From NCBI GenBank assembly GCA_020638055.1, contig JACKJH010000001.1, forward strand, positions 1 through 64,000: a DNA stretch of 64,000 nucleotides, written 5' to 3'. The DNA is from Hyphomicrobiaceae bacterium (GTDB lineage: Bacteria; Pseudomonadota; Alphaproteobacteria; Rhizobiales; Hyphomicrobiaceae). The translations under genes were made by a program, and so were the position numbers. The notes below the pieces were generated by a model. The model ran no database searches, was not told the DNA's origin, and saw nothing but the letters and a program-made list of their open reading frames with translations. Below are positions 43,609-52,879 of the stretch, in pieces. The stretch's first letter is position 1, and each line of letters begins with the position of its first letter.

Positions 43609-45344
43609 CGTGCCACGAGCAGACCGGAATCAATCAAGCGCCGGTGGAAGGCCAGAATTTCGCCGGAACGAGGGCATGTGTAATAACGACCCTCGCAAAT
43701 TTCCATAAGGCGCAGACGCTCGAGATTGGCTTGCGACAGCGGCACGCCGGCGAGCTTCAGCATCAAAGTCCCAAGATATGGCACATCCAGAACCTCGACA
43801 TCTGGCAACGGTTTCAGGGGAAAGTTGATACCCTCGGCGGCGTAATAGGTCAGGAAACCTTTGGACTGCGGTGACATGACAATGTCGTGTGATTTTTCGC
43901 CCGCATGCCCGATTAGCGGCCTCGTCACAATCGGCTGATGGTCGCCATATTGTACGATCAAAAACCGTTCATCAGGAAAGCGCATTTTCAATTGGGTGCG
44001 GAACCAATCGAAGTCCGTGCGGGCCAGCCACAGGCGCCTTAGGTATTCGTTCATTTGCGGGTCGGTTCCCGGCCCACCGCCCGGCACCTTTTCATCGGGA
44101 CTGTGCGCCTTGGTGTAGGGTAGATGGGTCGCCGAGGTCAGGATGAATGAGAACATCGGCGTGTTTGAGCCTTTCAAGTGTTGTTCCAGGCGCTCCATCA
44201 TGTTGGCATAATAGAACCTGTCGCGCTCGTTGTAGCGTTTGGCCTTCTGCGCCTTGAAGTCGTTGATTTCACCAAAACCGATGGAACGGTAGAACTTTCC
44301 GCTTGAAACGAACTGCTTTGGAACGGGGTAGAACATGACGTTCTCGTAGCCGCAACGTTGCAGTGTTTGGGGCACACTATCGTGGACCTTTCCTTGCATC
44401 ATGGACTGCACAAAGGTGCGCATGCCGCCGAACGAGTATGTCGAAACGCCCGCGAGTACGGAAAACTCGGTCAACCAAGATGCCCCGCCGAAAGTTTCCG
44501 TTCGCAGAAGGTGGCGTTTGCCGTCCCCAGAAAGGAAGAACGGGTCTAGGCCCTTGTCGTAGGAGATCGACGGGAATATGCCCGGTGGAACGACGCTTTC
44601 CTGATGGATCAAAATGATATGAGGCGGCCGGTCTGACAGTTCACAGCTAGCGGGTTGCACGAGTGGTTTGCCGGCCGCTGCGTGACCGGCTTCGATCAAC
44701 TGGCCTCGCCAGAGCGTGACTGCTGTTTCGGCCCACGATGAATAGAATGACGAAACAAATAGAGCGTCCCAATAAAACAGCGTGTGGGGTCTCTCGCCGC
44801 GGACTCGATCTGCGCCAAACGCCGCAACCAGAAAAACCAGAGCCGCGATGGCTGATGTACGACGGGTAACGCGTGTGGGGTCGGCACGATACAAGAGCAC
44901 ACTCATCGTGCCGATGGCTGCCGAAACAGCCATTAACGCAATCAACTCCCACCTGAAATCAATCCACAGATACCAAAGCGTATCCGGTGAAAGCAGATAG
45001 AATGCAATGTCATAGGCATGCAGCACCATGCCTATGTAACGGTACTTAATGGTCGCTGCAATTATCACCACTACGACAATGGCTGTTACCAATGCTGTTG
45101 GAAACAAAACGCGGCGCGACAAGAAAGCACCGATGGCAATCAATACGGCTGTAACCGCCATGGTGAAGACGACGTTGGATGGCCAGCCCTCGTGGCGTAT
45201 GAAATAAAAGCCAAGCCCAAGTACCAAAGCCACCGCAGCCCACCATGCGGGCTGTGTGGCAACAGAACGGGCCAACCACCCTGCGGAACCTTTAACGGCG
45301 CTAACGGCGTAGCCGGGGGCATAGTAAGCAGGCTTTTGCGGCAT
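43605..45344 (-). CDS. Sulfatase-family (LTA synthase-like) membrane transferase
   Basis: A 579-residue protein with about five N-terminal membrane helices and a sulfatase-fold domain outside. Metal and nucleophile motifs are visible: IILIHQESVVPPGI (Glu-Ser) and TFGGASWLTEFSVLAGV, where the Thr/Ser of the family lies. Later motifs include YPVPKQF, SATHLPY and IVQYGDHQPI (the DH pair). LtaS/OpgB relatives transfer phosphoglycerol or phosphoethanolamine to glycans. The substrate is unknown. Start ATG at 45344 is the first Met; upstream sequence gives no better site. Confidence 0.82.
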   Translation of the reverse strand: MPQKPAYYAPGYAVSAVKGSAGWLARSVATQPAWWAAVALVLGLGFYFIRHEGWPSNVVFTMAVTAVLIAIGAFLSRRVLFPTALVTAIVVVVIIAATIKYRYIGMVLHAYDIAFYLLSPDTLWYLWIDFRWELIALMAVSAAIGTMSVLLYRADPTRVTRRTSAIAALVFLVAAFGADRVRGERPHTLFYWDALFVSSFYSSWAETAVTLWRGQLIEAGHAAAGKPLVQPASCELSDRPPHIILIHQESVVPPGIFPSISYDKGLDPFFLSGDGKRHLLRTETFGGASWLTEFSVLAGVSTYSFGGMRTFVQSMMQGKVHDSVPQTLQRCGYENVMFYPVPKQFVSSGKFYRSIGFGEINDFKAQKAKRYNERDRFYYANMMERLEQHLKGSNTPMFSFILTSATHLPYTKAHSPDEKVPGGGPGTDPQMNEYLRRLWLARTDFDWFRTQLKMRFPDERFLIVQYGDHQPIVTRPLIGHAGEKSHDIVMSPQSKGFLTYYAAEGINFPLKPLPDVEVLDVPYLGTLMLKLAGVPLSQANLERLRLMEICEGRYYTCPRSGEILAFHRRLIDSGLLVAR

Positions 45345-45614
45345 GGAAATTTGATACGGTTAATTCGCGCTGGCGCACATTTTCCGACCAGGCTCCGGAA
45401 CAGAGCGTGGCGAGGCGTCAGATAAGTGTCATTCAACTGTTACAAAGCTGAGAGAGCGCGTCAATTCTATGGCGGCGACGGGGTGAATTGGCTGCCGCAA
45501 ACGTGATCAAGGTAAAGGCGCACGAATTGTATGGCTCGCAGCAAACAATCCGTTTTAGGACAATTTCCTTGGAAGGCCGGCCCAATAGTCATCCGAGGGG
45601 TCTTGCGGCTGGTT

Positions 45615-45995
45615 TAGAGCGCTTTTCGATCTGATGGAATCGGGTCGGCGCTTTAGTGTTCCGACTCTGACGCTTGGTTCCCTGTCGGACCCCGACGCGT
45701 CAGACCGGAGCCCTAGCATTCTCATTGTTTGTGTTCTGGATTCACGATCGTTTGACGACCTTCGCCCGGGAATCAAACGTTCGATCCAGAACTCTAGCTT
45801 TTTGTTTGGTCGCATTTTCTGCGACGAACCGGTGCCCACTTCGTCGGAAACTCTAGTGTTCCGACTCTGACGCTTGGTTCCCTGTCGGGCCCCAACGCGT
45901 CAGCCCGAAACCCTAGCATTCTCATTGTTTGTGTTCTGGATTCACGATCGTTTGACGACCTTCGCCCGGGAATCAAACGTTCGATCCAGAACACT
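45615..45995. repeat. Mosaic of CTAG-delimited modules, duplicated
   Basis: A RIME half (GAGCGCTTTTCGATCTGATGG to CTTTAG), then module 1 (GTTCCGACTCTGACGCTTGG, TCTGACGC pairing with GCGTCAGA), module 2 (CATTCTCATTGTTTGTGTTC, TCTGGAT pairing with ATCCAGA), then a RIME half (TTTTTGTTTGGTCGCATTTT). Modules 1 and 2 then recur at 45855-45995. Each junction is CTAG or TTAG. About 140 bp is therefore a near-exact duplication. It touches the end of the methyltransferase gene. Confidence 0.75.
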
Positions 45996-47055
45996 AGCTT
46001 TTCCGCCAGACCATGACCTTTGCCAGAAAGGCCAGCAAGGTGCTTTCAACCCGAAGCCCCGACTGGGAAAAGATGCCAACCAGGTCATCGATTGCATACT
46101 GCCGGTAATACGGCTCGTGATAACGCTGCGGAAAGGCCTCCAGCAGCCCGTCCCAGTTTGGCTTGTCGCCCATCTGCAGGCTGTCGATGAAGACGAGACG
46201 ACCGCCGGGTTTCAGCACACGGGCCATTTCTGAAGCAACGCGCCGGCGCACGTCACCGGGCAGTTCGTGGAACAGAAATACCGTTGTAACGATGTCCTGG
46301 CTGGAGGTGGGCAACGGGATCTGTTCTGCATTGGCGGCGATAAGTTGTGCGCTCCTTAGTCCGTTCATGTGGGCTGCGGCTTCGCTCAAATAGGACGACG
46401 ACAAGTCGAGCCCAGTGAGCCGCAGGGCTGGGAACGCCAGCCTGATTTCGCGCAGCAGCCTGCCTGTTCCGCAAGCCACATCCAGCAAGGACACCTGACG
46501 CTGGTCTTTGCCCGCCAAATGCTCTGCAATGGGCCGGAGTGCTGTTCTCCGCATAGCCGACGCTGCGCCATAAAACAGCGTTTCTACCTGCACATCGTAA
46601 AGCCGGGCCGACTCTTCGCTCAAATACCCTCCCTTTTGGAAGTGAAAGTCCTGTGCGAAATAATCAGGCATGTCGGCTACCGCTGCCAGTTCTGAAACCG
46701 TATTGGAGGTTCGGGAATGTCTCCGTTCTGCGGCGTTGCCAAGGTCGGCGAACATAGCCCTCAACCGCGCAATGTGATCAATGAGGCCGGCAGCGGGCTC
46801 CACGGCGTCAGCTACAGCAATGCCATCGCGAACGAGTTCCGCGTCCTGGCGCAATAGGCTGCGCAGGTCCGCCATGAGTTCGGAGCGGGAGGGGACCGGG
46901 CGTTTGCGATGCACTTTTTGCTCTGGAACACCCGTGGCGGCGTTGCGGCGTTCTGCCAGCCAATTCAGCCCCGAATACCAGCCAAGCCGCACCATGTTGC
47001 CGGCGTACTGTCGCGCCATTCCGATGTTGTCTGCCTGGGACTGCTGAACTGCCAT
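45994..47055 (-). CDS. SAM-dependent class I methyltransferase
   Basis: A 353-residue protein. The SAM site is clear: motif I LLDVACGTGRLLREIR, then LTGLDLSSSYLSEA, AEQIPLPTSSQDIVTTVFLFHELP and VLKPGGRLVFIDS. The N-terminal 150 residues (starting MAVQQSQADNIGMARQY, with VPSRSELMADLRSLLRQDAE) are helical and unrecognised. Start chosen by AGGG upstream. Substrate unknown; it resembles UbiE-type small-molecule methyltransferases fused to an N-terminal domain. Confidence 0.82.
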   Translation of the reverse strand: MAVQQSQADNIGMARQYAGNMVRLGWYSGLNWLAERRNAATGVPEQKVHRKRPVPSRSELMADLRSLLRQDAELVRDGIAVADAVEPAAGLIDHIARLRAMFADLGNAAERRHSRTSNTVSELAAVADMPDYFAQDFHFQKGGYLSEESARLYDVQVETLFYGAASAMRRTALRPIAEHLAGKDQRQVSLLDVACGTGRLLREIRLAFPALRLTGLDLSSSYLSEAAAHMNGLRSAQLIAANAEQIPLPTSSQDIVTTVFLFHELPGDVRRRVASEMARVLKPGGRLVFIDSLQMGDKPNWDGLLEAFPQRYHEPYYRQYAIDDLVGIFSQSGLRVESTLLAFLAKVMVWRKS

Positions 47056-47109
47056 GTCGTAACCCTGCGAAACGCGCCGATGTGCATGTACCGCGACGAA
47101 CTGCACTGG

Positions 47110-47213
47110 CTAGAGCATTTTCCGACGAAGTGGACACCGGTTCGTCGAAGAAAATGCGACCAAACAAAAAGCTGGAGCGCCGATCCGATTCCAGCGGATC
47201 GGAATGCGCTCTA
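47110..47213. repeat. RIME-type palindromic element, full length
   Basis: CTAGAGCATTTTCCGACGAA, AAGAAAATGCGACCAAACAA, GCCGATCCGATTCCAGCGG and GCGCTCT. The CTGGAGCG in the middle replaces CTAGAGCG. It lies in front of the methyltransferase gene. Confidence 0.8.
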
Positions 47214-47261
47214 AGCATGTTGCTCGCACGCCAAATTGGCAAGCGGCTGGCCGCACACAGG

Positions 47262-47951
47262 TCAGCCAGGAGCGCCTATTTGAAGCAAGTCGGCATACGC
47301 AAAACCATCACGCTGTAATATGGAGCCGGTTTCGACATTAATCGGGCTTGAAAACATGGGGCCGTCGGTCACGAATGTGTGAAATTCCCCGTTCTCGCCA
47401 CAGACGTCTACAGAGGCAGGAAGGTCGTGGAGCAAGTCCTCATCATAAGGCTGTCCTGCGAAGGATACATCGAGCCGGGCGAGATCCACGGTTGCCAGCC
47501 GTGCGCGCATACCTGCCGCGAGCATTTCGCGCGCTAGCAACTTCGTATCGCTTCCCCACAATGGAAAGACAGGCGCGATACCCGTTCCGGCGAGATTTTT
47601 CTCACGGTAGTTGCGAATGTCCTCAAGAAACAGATCGCCAAACGCCATTTCGGTAACGCCGGACAAACGAGCGTTGTTGAGAAATCCCGCCATGATGCGC
47701 TGGTAGTCCTCGTCGCTGCAGGGCCAGGGTAGATCTATGCAGTGAAGTGGCAATCGGAGGGATGCGGCCTGGGCGTGCAGCAACTCGCGACGAACGCCAT
47801 GCATTGCCACTCTGTCCGCCTGGGAATTGAGCGTGGTGAAAAGCGCCTCGGCATTCCTGTCTTCCTGGCGCAACCGGTGCAGCGACCACGCGCAATCCTT
47901 TCCAGAACTCCAACTGACCCATATCGTCACCAGTGATACTCCTACGCTCAT
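47262..47951 (-). CDS. ATP-pyrophosphatase, diphthine-ammonia ligase-like
   Basis: A 229-residue PP-loop protein of the DUF71/MJ0570 family. The nucleotide motif is SWSSGKDCAW, followed by ALFTTLN and the conserved GDLFLEDIRNYREKNLAGTG segment, then CGENGEFHTFVTDGP. Members amidate diphthine or other substrates; in bacteria the target is unknown. Start MSVGVSLVTIWVSW at 47951 is chosen for family fit; a longer frame to 48008 is possible. Confidence 0.85.
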   Translation of the reverse strand: MSVGVSLVTIWVSWSSGKDCAWSLHRLRQEDRNAEALFTTLNSQADRVAMHGVRRELLHAQAASLRLPLHCIDLPWPCSDEDYQRIMAGFLNNARLSGVTEMAFGDLFLEDIRNYREKNLAGTGIAPVFPLWGSDTKLLAREMLAAGMRARLATVDLARLDVSFAGQPYDEDLLHDLPASVDVCGENGEFHTFVTDGPMFSSPINVETGSILQRDGFAYADLLQIGAPG

Positions 47952-48070
47952 CCAGGGGCCGAATCCCAATCTGGCGCCTTCGACGCTGCTCGCTACAAGC
48001 CTTGCCATGAAAAGCTATAGTGCTTATCCGTTGCCATTCCAGCTTGGCTGCTTAAGCAACAGGATGTTGA

Positions 48071-48775
48071 ATGTCCCCATACAGGCGCATCGTGATATTA
48101 ACCGGCGCGGGTCTTTCTGCCGAGTCCGGCCTGGCGACTTTTCGCGACAAAGGCGGGGTATGGGCAAAATACGATTACCGCGAAGTTGCAACACCGGAAG
48201 GCTTCGCGCGCAACCCTGCACTCGTGCATGAATTCTACAATATGCGACGCCGCGACCTTAAACGTGTCGCACCGAATGCCGCCCACAAAGCGCTGGCGCG
48301 CCTTGAACGGGAGCACCCTGGCGAAATTCTCGTCGTCACCCAGAACGTCGATAACCTGCATGAAGCAGCGGGTTCGCAAAATCTCTTGCACATGCACGGA
48401 GAGCTCACGAAAGTCTTCTGCACGAATTGCCGAATGGGATGCAGTTGGACCGATGAACTTTCAATAGACATCGCTTGTCCCACGTGCGGCAAGGCTGGTG
48501 GCATGCGCCCTGATATCGTGTGGTTCGGCGAGATCCCATATCACATGGAAGCGATCGTTGGAGCGCTTGCACGGGCAGACCTGTTTATTTCGATCGGCAC
48601 TTCGGGCAACGTCTATCCCGCATCCGGCTTTGTTGCCGAGGCCAAGACCAACGGTGCCCACACCGTTGAACTGAACCTGGAGCCATCTGAAGGCGTGACG
48701 ATGTTTGCTGAGGCAATACACGGCCCTGCTTCACAAGTCGTACCTGCTTATGTTGAAGAACTTCTTGCCGACTAG
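48071..48775 (+). CDS. cobB: NAD-dependent protein deacylase, sirtuin class III
   Basis: A 234-residue SIR2 enzyme that removes acetyl and probably succinyl groups from lysine. Motifs: VILTGAGLSAESGLATFRD, VVTQNVDNLHEAAG, catalytic His in LLHMHGEL, and zinc cysteines CTNC and CPTC. The YNMRR motif matches the Y-x-x-R pattern of SIRT5-like deacylases. Divergent from the ATP-pyrophosphatase gene; monocistronic. Start ATG 48071 after AACAGGATGTTGA. Confidence 0.93.
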   Translation: MSPYRRIVILTGAGLSAESGLATFRDKGGVWAKYDYREVATPEGFARNPALVHEFYNMRRRDLKRVAPNAAHKALARLEREHPGEILVVTQNVDNLHEAAGSQNLLHMHGELTKVFCTNCRMGCSWTDELSIDIACPTCGKAGGMRPDIVWFGEIPYHMEAIVGALARADLFISIGTSGNVYPASGFVAEAKTNGAHTVELNLEPSEGVTMFAEAIHGPASQVVPAYVEELLAD

Positions 48776-48790
48776 AACTGTATTTTCACG

Positions 48791-50119
48791 TCATTTGGGA
48801 CGCCTGAAAACCGCGACGGCCTCGACATGCGCCGACCAGTGGAACTGATCGATTGGTGTCACCTTGCCCAGCCGGTAGCCGCCGTCAATGAGGATGCGCG
48901 CATCACGCGCCAAAGTGGCCGGGTTGCACGATACTGCCACGACCACCGGAACTTTTGATTTCGCAAGCATCTCGGCTTGCGCCTTGGCGCCTGCGCGTGG
49001 CGGGTCGAACACTGCCAGGTCGAACGGTTCCAACTCCTTGCGCGACAACGGCTCGCGAAACAGGTCGCGATGCAGTGTCGTGATTGGCTTCAGGCCATGC
49101 GCCGTGCGCATCGCGGCATCGAGCGCGGACAGGGCATGCTCATCACTATCGACTGCGGCAACTGCGACGCGCGAAGCGAGCGGAAAACAAAAAGCGCCGA
49201 CGCCAGAAAACAGATCAATTGCACGTTTTGCCTTTTTAGGAAGTACTTTCAAGACAACGTCCGCCATGGCTTTTTCCGCAGCGGCCGATGCTTGCAGAAA
49301 CGACCCTGGTGCAGGAACGACGCTTGCGCCGCCCATTGCCAAGGCCGGCTTGGCCATTTGGAATATCGGAATGCCATCGACAACAAGGCGCAAAAGGCCG
49401 TTTACCCGAGATGCCTCAGTGCCGAGCTCTGCACTTGCATTCGGATCAAGGCCTGACTTTCCAACCGCACCATCGATTGCCACGTCCAGCCCATTTTCCG
49501 CAGCCAAAATTGCTACGCGGGCCTCGCCCTCCCAGCGCGGCAGAGCACCGAGCAGGCGACGAACGTCGCTTAGGCTTTCAACGATGCGCTGATCGAGGAC
49601 CGGGCAAGCCGAAAGGTCGATGACATGATCGTCGCGGGCCGCGTGATACCCAAGCACAATGCCTGCCTTGGTCGCCAGCGCTGACAGCATCGCCCGACGC
49701 CTTGCACCAGCGCCGGCCATGGTTAGCGGCGCAACATCGGCTTCGATAGCGCGCTGCCGGAACGCTTCGACAACTAGTGCGCGCTTCCACTCGCCATAGG
49801 CGTCTGGTGCGATGTGCTGCAGACTGCATCCACCGCAATCGGTGAAATGGGGACAAACCGGGGCAATCCGTTCCGGCGAAGGTGTAATTATGCTTTGGAG
49901 TTGCGCACGCGCTCCGTCAACCTGCACACAAACGCGCTCGCCGGGAAGCGTATAGGGCACATACACGGTCTCAGGTAATGCTTCTGCATGACCACCAGGT
50001 TCCAGCATGCGCGTGGCAATGCCATCGCCTTGCGCACCCAACCGTTCGATCACAAGCTCCATCGTGGTCACGGGACCATCCTCGTGTGAGGCGATAGGCT
50101 GGGTTTCATCGCTGTTCAT
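48791..50119 (-). CDS. RNA (uracil-C5) methyltransferase, RumA/TrmA type
   Basis: A 442-residue SAM enzyme. It has an N-terminal TRAM-like domain, Fe-S cluster ligands CPHFTDCGGCSLQH, motif DLFSGVGAFCFPLAS, FDPPRAGAKAQ and catalytic VVAVSCNPATLARD. Such enzymes make m5U in 23S rRNA or tRNA. It overlaps tlyA by 14 bp, implying translational coupling. The substrate assignment (rRNA m5U1939-like) is by similarity only. Confidence 0.92.
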   Translation of the reverse strand: MNSDETQPIASHEDGPVTTMELVIERLGAQGDGIATRMLEPGGHAEALPETVYVPYTLPGERVCVQVDGARAQLQSIITPSPERIAPVCPHFTDCGGCSLQHIAPDAYGEWKRALVVEAFRQRAIEADVAPLTMAGAGARRRAMLSALATKAGIVLGYHAARDDHVIDLSACPVLDQRIVESLSDVRRLLGALPRWEGEARVAILAAENGLDVAIDGAVGKSGLDPNASAELGTEASRVNGLLRLVVDGIPIFQMAKPALAMGGASVVPAPGSFLQASAAAEKAMADVVLKVLPKKAKRAIDLFSGVGAFCFPLASRVAVAAVDSDEHALSALDAAMRTAHGLKPITTLHRDLFREPLSRKELEPFDLAVFDPPRAGAKAQAEMLAKSKVPVVVAVSCNPATLARDARILIDGGYRLGKVTPIDQFHWSAHVEAVAVFRRPK

Positions 50120-50843
50120 TTATCGCCCCGATCAGCCATTCCTGGTTACCTTCCTTGCCTGGCAGCGGTGAAGGAACAGATCCACACACGTGCCAACCAC
50201 ACTCGGCAAGGAAACGGGACACCTCATGAACCGCTCGCTCCTGCTCGGCGGGATCGCGCACGACGCCGCGCTTGTCGAGGGTGCCGCGTCCGGCTTCAAA
50301 CTGCGGCTTGACCAACGCCACCAGCCAGCACGATGCCGCGGCAAACCGCAACGGTACGCTCAAGACATCGCGCAGCGAGATAAAGCTTACATCAGCCACG
50401 ATGGCATCAACCGGCTCGGGCACCTGCGCACGTGTCAAAGTTCTGGCATCCTGTCGCTCGATGGAAACGACGCGCGGATCGCCACGCAATGAAGCGTGCA
50501 GTTGGTCCTTGCCGACGTCGACGGCATAAACAAGGCGCGCACCGTTCTCAAGCAATACCTGCGTAAAGCCTCCTGTCGATGATCCGACATCCAGCGCTGT
50601 GCGATTGCAGGCGTCAAAACCGAAGTGAGCTATGCCAGCGGAGAGTTTCAGGCCAGAGCGCGCAACATGCGCGTTTGCTGCCGCATCGACGATGAGTTCT
50701 ACAGTTGGATCGACGAGCTGACCAGCCTTGTTGGCAACCCTTCCCGAAACCAAGACGGCACCGCGGCGAATAAGGTCGCCTGCCCGTGCACGCGATTGCA
50801 CCAAGCCCCGCGCGACCATCTCCTGGTCCAGTCTTTTGCGCAT
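50106..50843 (-). CDS. tlyA: TlyA-family rRNA 2'-O-methyltransferase
   Basis: A 245-residue protein with an N-terminal S4 RNA-binding domain (MRKRLDQEMVARGLVQSRAR, AGDLIRRGAVLVSGRVANKAG) and an FtsJ-like methyltransferase (ALDVGSSTGGFTQVLLENGA, VDAIVADVSFISLRDV, LVALVKPQFEAGRG). TlyA methylates 16S/23S rRNA cytidines and confers capreomycin sensitivity in some genera. Start by AGAGG 7 nt upstream, removing 10 codons. Confidence 0.92.
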   Translation of the reverse strand: MRKRLDQEMVARGLVQSRARAGDLIRRGAVLVSGRVANKAGQLVDPTVELIVDAAANAHVARSGLKLSAGIAHFGFDACNRTALDVGSSTGGFTQVLLENGARLVYAVDVGKDQLHASLRGDPRVVSIERQDARTLTRAQVPEPVDAIVADVSFISLRDVLSVPLRFAAASCWLVALVKPQFEAGRGTLDKRGVVRDPAEQERAVHEVSRFLAECGWHVCGSVPSPLPGKEGNQEWLIGAINEQR

Positions 50844-51009
50844 AGCGGCACCTCTGAAGGTTCGACCCGGCACGTTTGGTGATCGTGCGTCCGGTCACAT
50901 ATACGCGAAGACGCAATGCGAACTTCACGGTTTGCCACTTCGGGTATACCCTGTGCCGACGCACTGCCACTCGAAACTGCCCATAGCGTTTAACAGCAGG
51001 AACAGTCCC

Positions 51010-51429
51010 ATGCGTATTTCAGCGGTCATAATGCTTCCAGTATTCGCCCTGTTGGCGATTTCGCCCGTGCTTGCACAAACGCCGGCACCGGACGGCGCCA
51101 ATGTCTATTTCATTGAGCCCAAAGATGGGGCGGAAGTCAGCAGTCCTGTTACCGTCAAGTTCGGGCTTTCGGGCATGGGTGTGGCCCCCGCCGGGGTTGA
51201 GAAAGCGAAAACAGGGCACCATCATCTGCTTATCGACGTTGATAGTGTAGATCTTGAAAATCCGCTTCCCGCTGACGACAATCACAAACACTTCGGTGGC
51301 GGCCAGACCGAAACATCGCTCACCTTGGCGCCCGGCAAACACGCGCTACAATTGCTGGTTGGCGACCATAATCACGTGCCGCACAAACCAGCCGTGATGA
51401 GCGATAAAATCACCATCACCGTCAAATAG
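51010..51429 (+). CDS. DUF4399 periplasmic protein
   Basis: A 139-residue exported protein. Signal peptide MRISAVIMLPVFALLAISPV with LAQ cleavage. The body VYFIEPKDGAEVSSPVTVKFGLSGMGV, KTGHHHLLIDV and LQLLVGDHNHVPH is characteristic of DUF4399, whose His clusters suggest metal (copper) binding. Function unknown. An open frame from 50728 is longer, but the signal peptide start and the AGGA upstream favour 51010. Confidence 0.8.
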   Translation: MRISAVIMLPVFALLAISPVLAQTPAPDGANVYFIEPKDGAEVSSPVTVKFGLSGMGVAPAGVEKAKTGHHHLLIDVDSVDLENPLPADDNHKHFGGGQTETSLTLAPGKHALQLLVGDHNHVPHKPAVMSDKITITVK

Positions 51430-51437
51430 GGCGTACA

Positions 51438-51503
51438 TAGAGCATTTTCCGACGGAGTGGACACCGGTTCGTCGAAGAAAATGCGACCAAACAAGAAGCC
51501 AGA
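51438..51503. repeat. RIME-type palindromic element, partial
   Basis: TAGAGCATTTTCCGACGGAG, then CGAAGAAAATGCGACCAAAC and AAGAAGCC. The second palindrome is lost. It sits between the convergent DUF4399 and antiporter genes and could be the shared hairpin of both mRNAs. Confidence 0.7.
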
Positions 51504-51523
51504 TCGGTTCAGCCGTGGCTCGA

Positions 51524-52738
51524 CTACGTCGTTGAAGGCGGAGCGGCAGGCGGTTGGGCTTTCGACAAACCGAGCCATCGCGCCGTCAGCGATATTGTCG
51601 AGCCTTGCAGCAAGAGCGAGGTTACGACGACGACGAAAACGATATTGAAAAACTCAACGTTGACAGGTCCTGGTGTTATCACGGGAAAAATCGCGAGGAA
51701 AATGGGTACCGCTCCACGCAGGCCGACCCATCCCAGAAACGCAGTCTCCTTGACGCTGAAGCCCAATGGAACAGCGCACAGTAAAACCGCAACGGGACGC
51801 GCCAGAAACATAAGTACCGCTGCGACCATAAGTGCTTTGGGCAGATTGGCGAGCAGGCCGCTGGGTGTAACCAGCAAGCCGAGCATCAGGAAGAGCAAAA
51901 TCTGACTTAGCCACTGAAGGCCCTCATTGAATTGCAGTATGCGCTCGAATGGACGCGTCACCGAGTTGGCGAGAAACATTCCGCATAAATAGACGGCAAG
52001 AAACCCGCTGCCGCCGGCCAGAGCGGTTCCGGAATACACAACCAGTCCCGTTACGAGTGCAAAAGGAGGATAAAGACCTTCTGGAAGGCAGACCCTGTCA
52101 ATCAGGTAACCTGCGGCACGACCACTGACGACGCCCAGGATTCCCCCCAATCCGAGTTGGCTGGCCAGCAACGGCAACGACCCATGAAGCGAATCCCAAG
52201 AGAGCTTTGTCCCGGAATCCACGAGCGTCGTCATCAAGATGGTCAGAAAGATCGCCATCGGGTCATTGAGACCCGATTCCAAGACAAGTGTGCCTCTCAG
52301 ACGATCCGAAATATGTACGCCACCATGCTGGATCATAAGGAAGGTTGCCGCTGCATCCGTGGATGCTACGACAGCGCCCAGGAGCATTCCAACTTCTATC
52401 GAAACTCCGATAATCTGGGTGGCTGCAAAACCCGTGACCAGCGCCGTGATCACAACACCAACTGTCGCCAGGAGTACTGCTGGAAACCGCGCCCCACGCG
52501 TCTTGCGCAGGTCTGTTTCCAAGCCACCGGCGAACAAGATTATTGCCAGAGCAATGCTACCGACGGTGTAGGCGGCGGAAAAATCATCGAACTGCACGCC
52601 AGCTATTCCGTCCTCGCCGAGCAGCATTCCAACTGCAAGCACGAGCAACAACATGGGTGCACCAAGTCGCTGTGATAGTGGCACCACCAGAATGCCGAGA
52701 AGGGCCATACCACCGACGAATAACAGCAACGCTTCCAT
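51524..52738 (-). CDS. CPA1 Na+(K+)/H+ antiporter, NhaP-like
   Basis: A 404-residue protein of about 12 helices. It has MLLGEDGIAGVQFDD, LLGAVVASTDAAATFL with the TDxAA motif, LRGTLVLESGLNDPMAIFLTI (ND motif of CPA1) and FLGWVGLRGAVPIFLAIFP. NhaP2/CvrA proteins have a C-terminal TrkA_C domain; this one ends soon after the last helix, so it is the short form. It is inserted between dxs and tlyA, which are usually adjacent in related genomes (family knowledge). Start MEALLLFVGG at 52738 is chosen over a frame to 52819. Confidence 0.87.
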   Translation of the reverse strand: MEALLLFVGGMALLGILVVPLSQRLGAPMLLLVLAVGMLLGEDGIAGVQFDDFSAAYTVGSIALAIILFAGGLETDLRKTRGARFPAVLLATVGVVITALVTGFAATQIIGVSIEVGMLLGAVVASTDAAATFLMIQHGGVHISDRLRGTLVLESGLNDPMAIFLTILMTTLVDSGTKLSWDSLHGSLPLLASQLGLGGILGVVSGRAAGYLIDRVCLPEGLYPPFALVTGLVVYSGTALAGGSGFLAVYLCGMFLANSVTRPFERILQFNEGLQWLSQILLFLMLGLLVTPSGLLANLPKALMVAAVLMFLARPVAVLLCAVPLGFSVKETAFLGWVGLRGAVPIFLAIFPVITPGPVNVEFFNIVFVVVVTSLLLQGSTISLTARWLGLSKAQPPAAPPSTT

Positions 52739-52879
52739 CTGCACGCGCGTCTTTCTGAGAGACAATCGGAGTGAAACAGCCGTTAACCGGGCAGGCATCG
52801 TGCCGGCAGTTCGGCGCAATCGTAGCTTGGAGCAAACGACGATAGGCCATTTAAAAAATGGCTTAGAATACGGTGCGCA

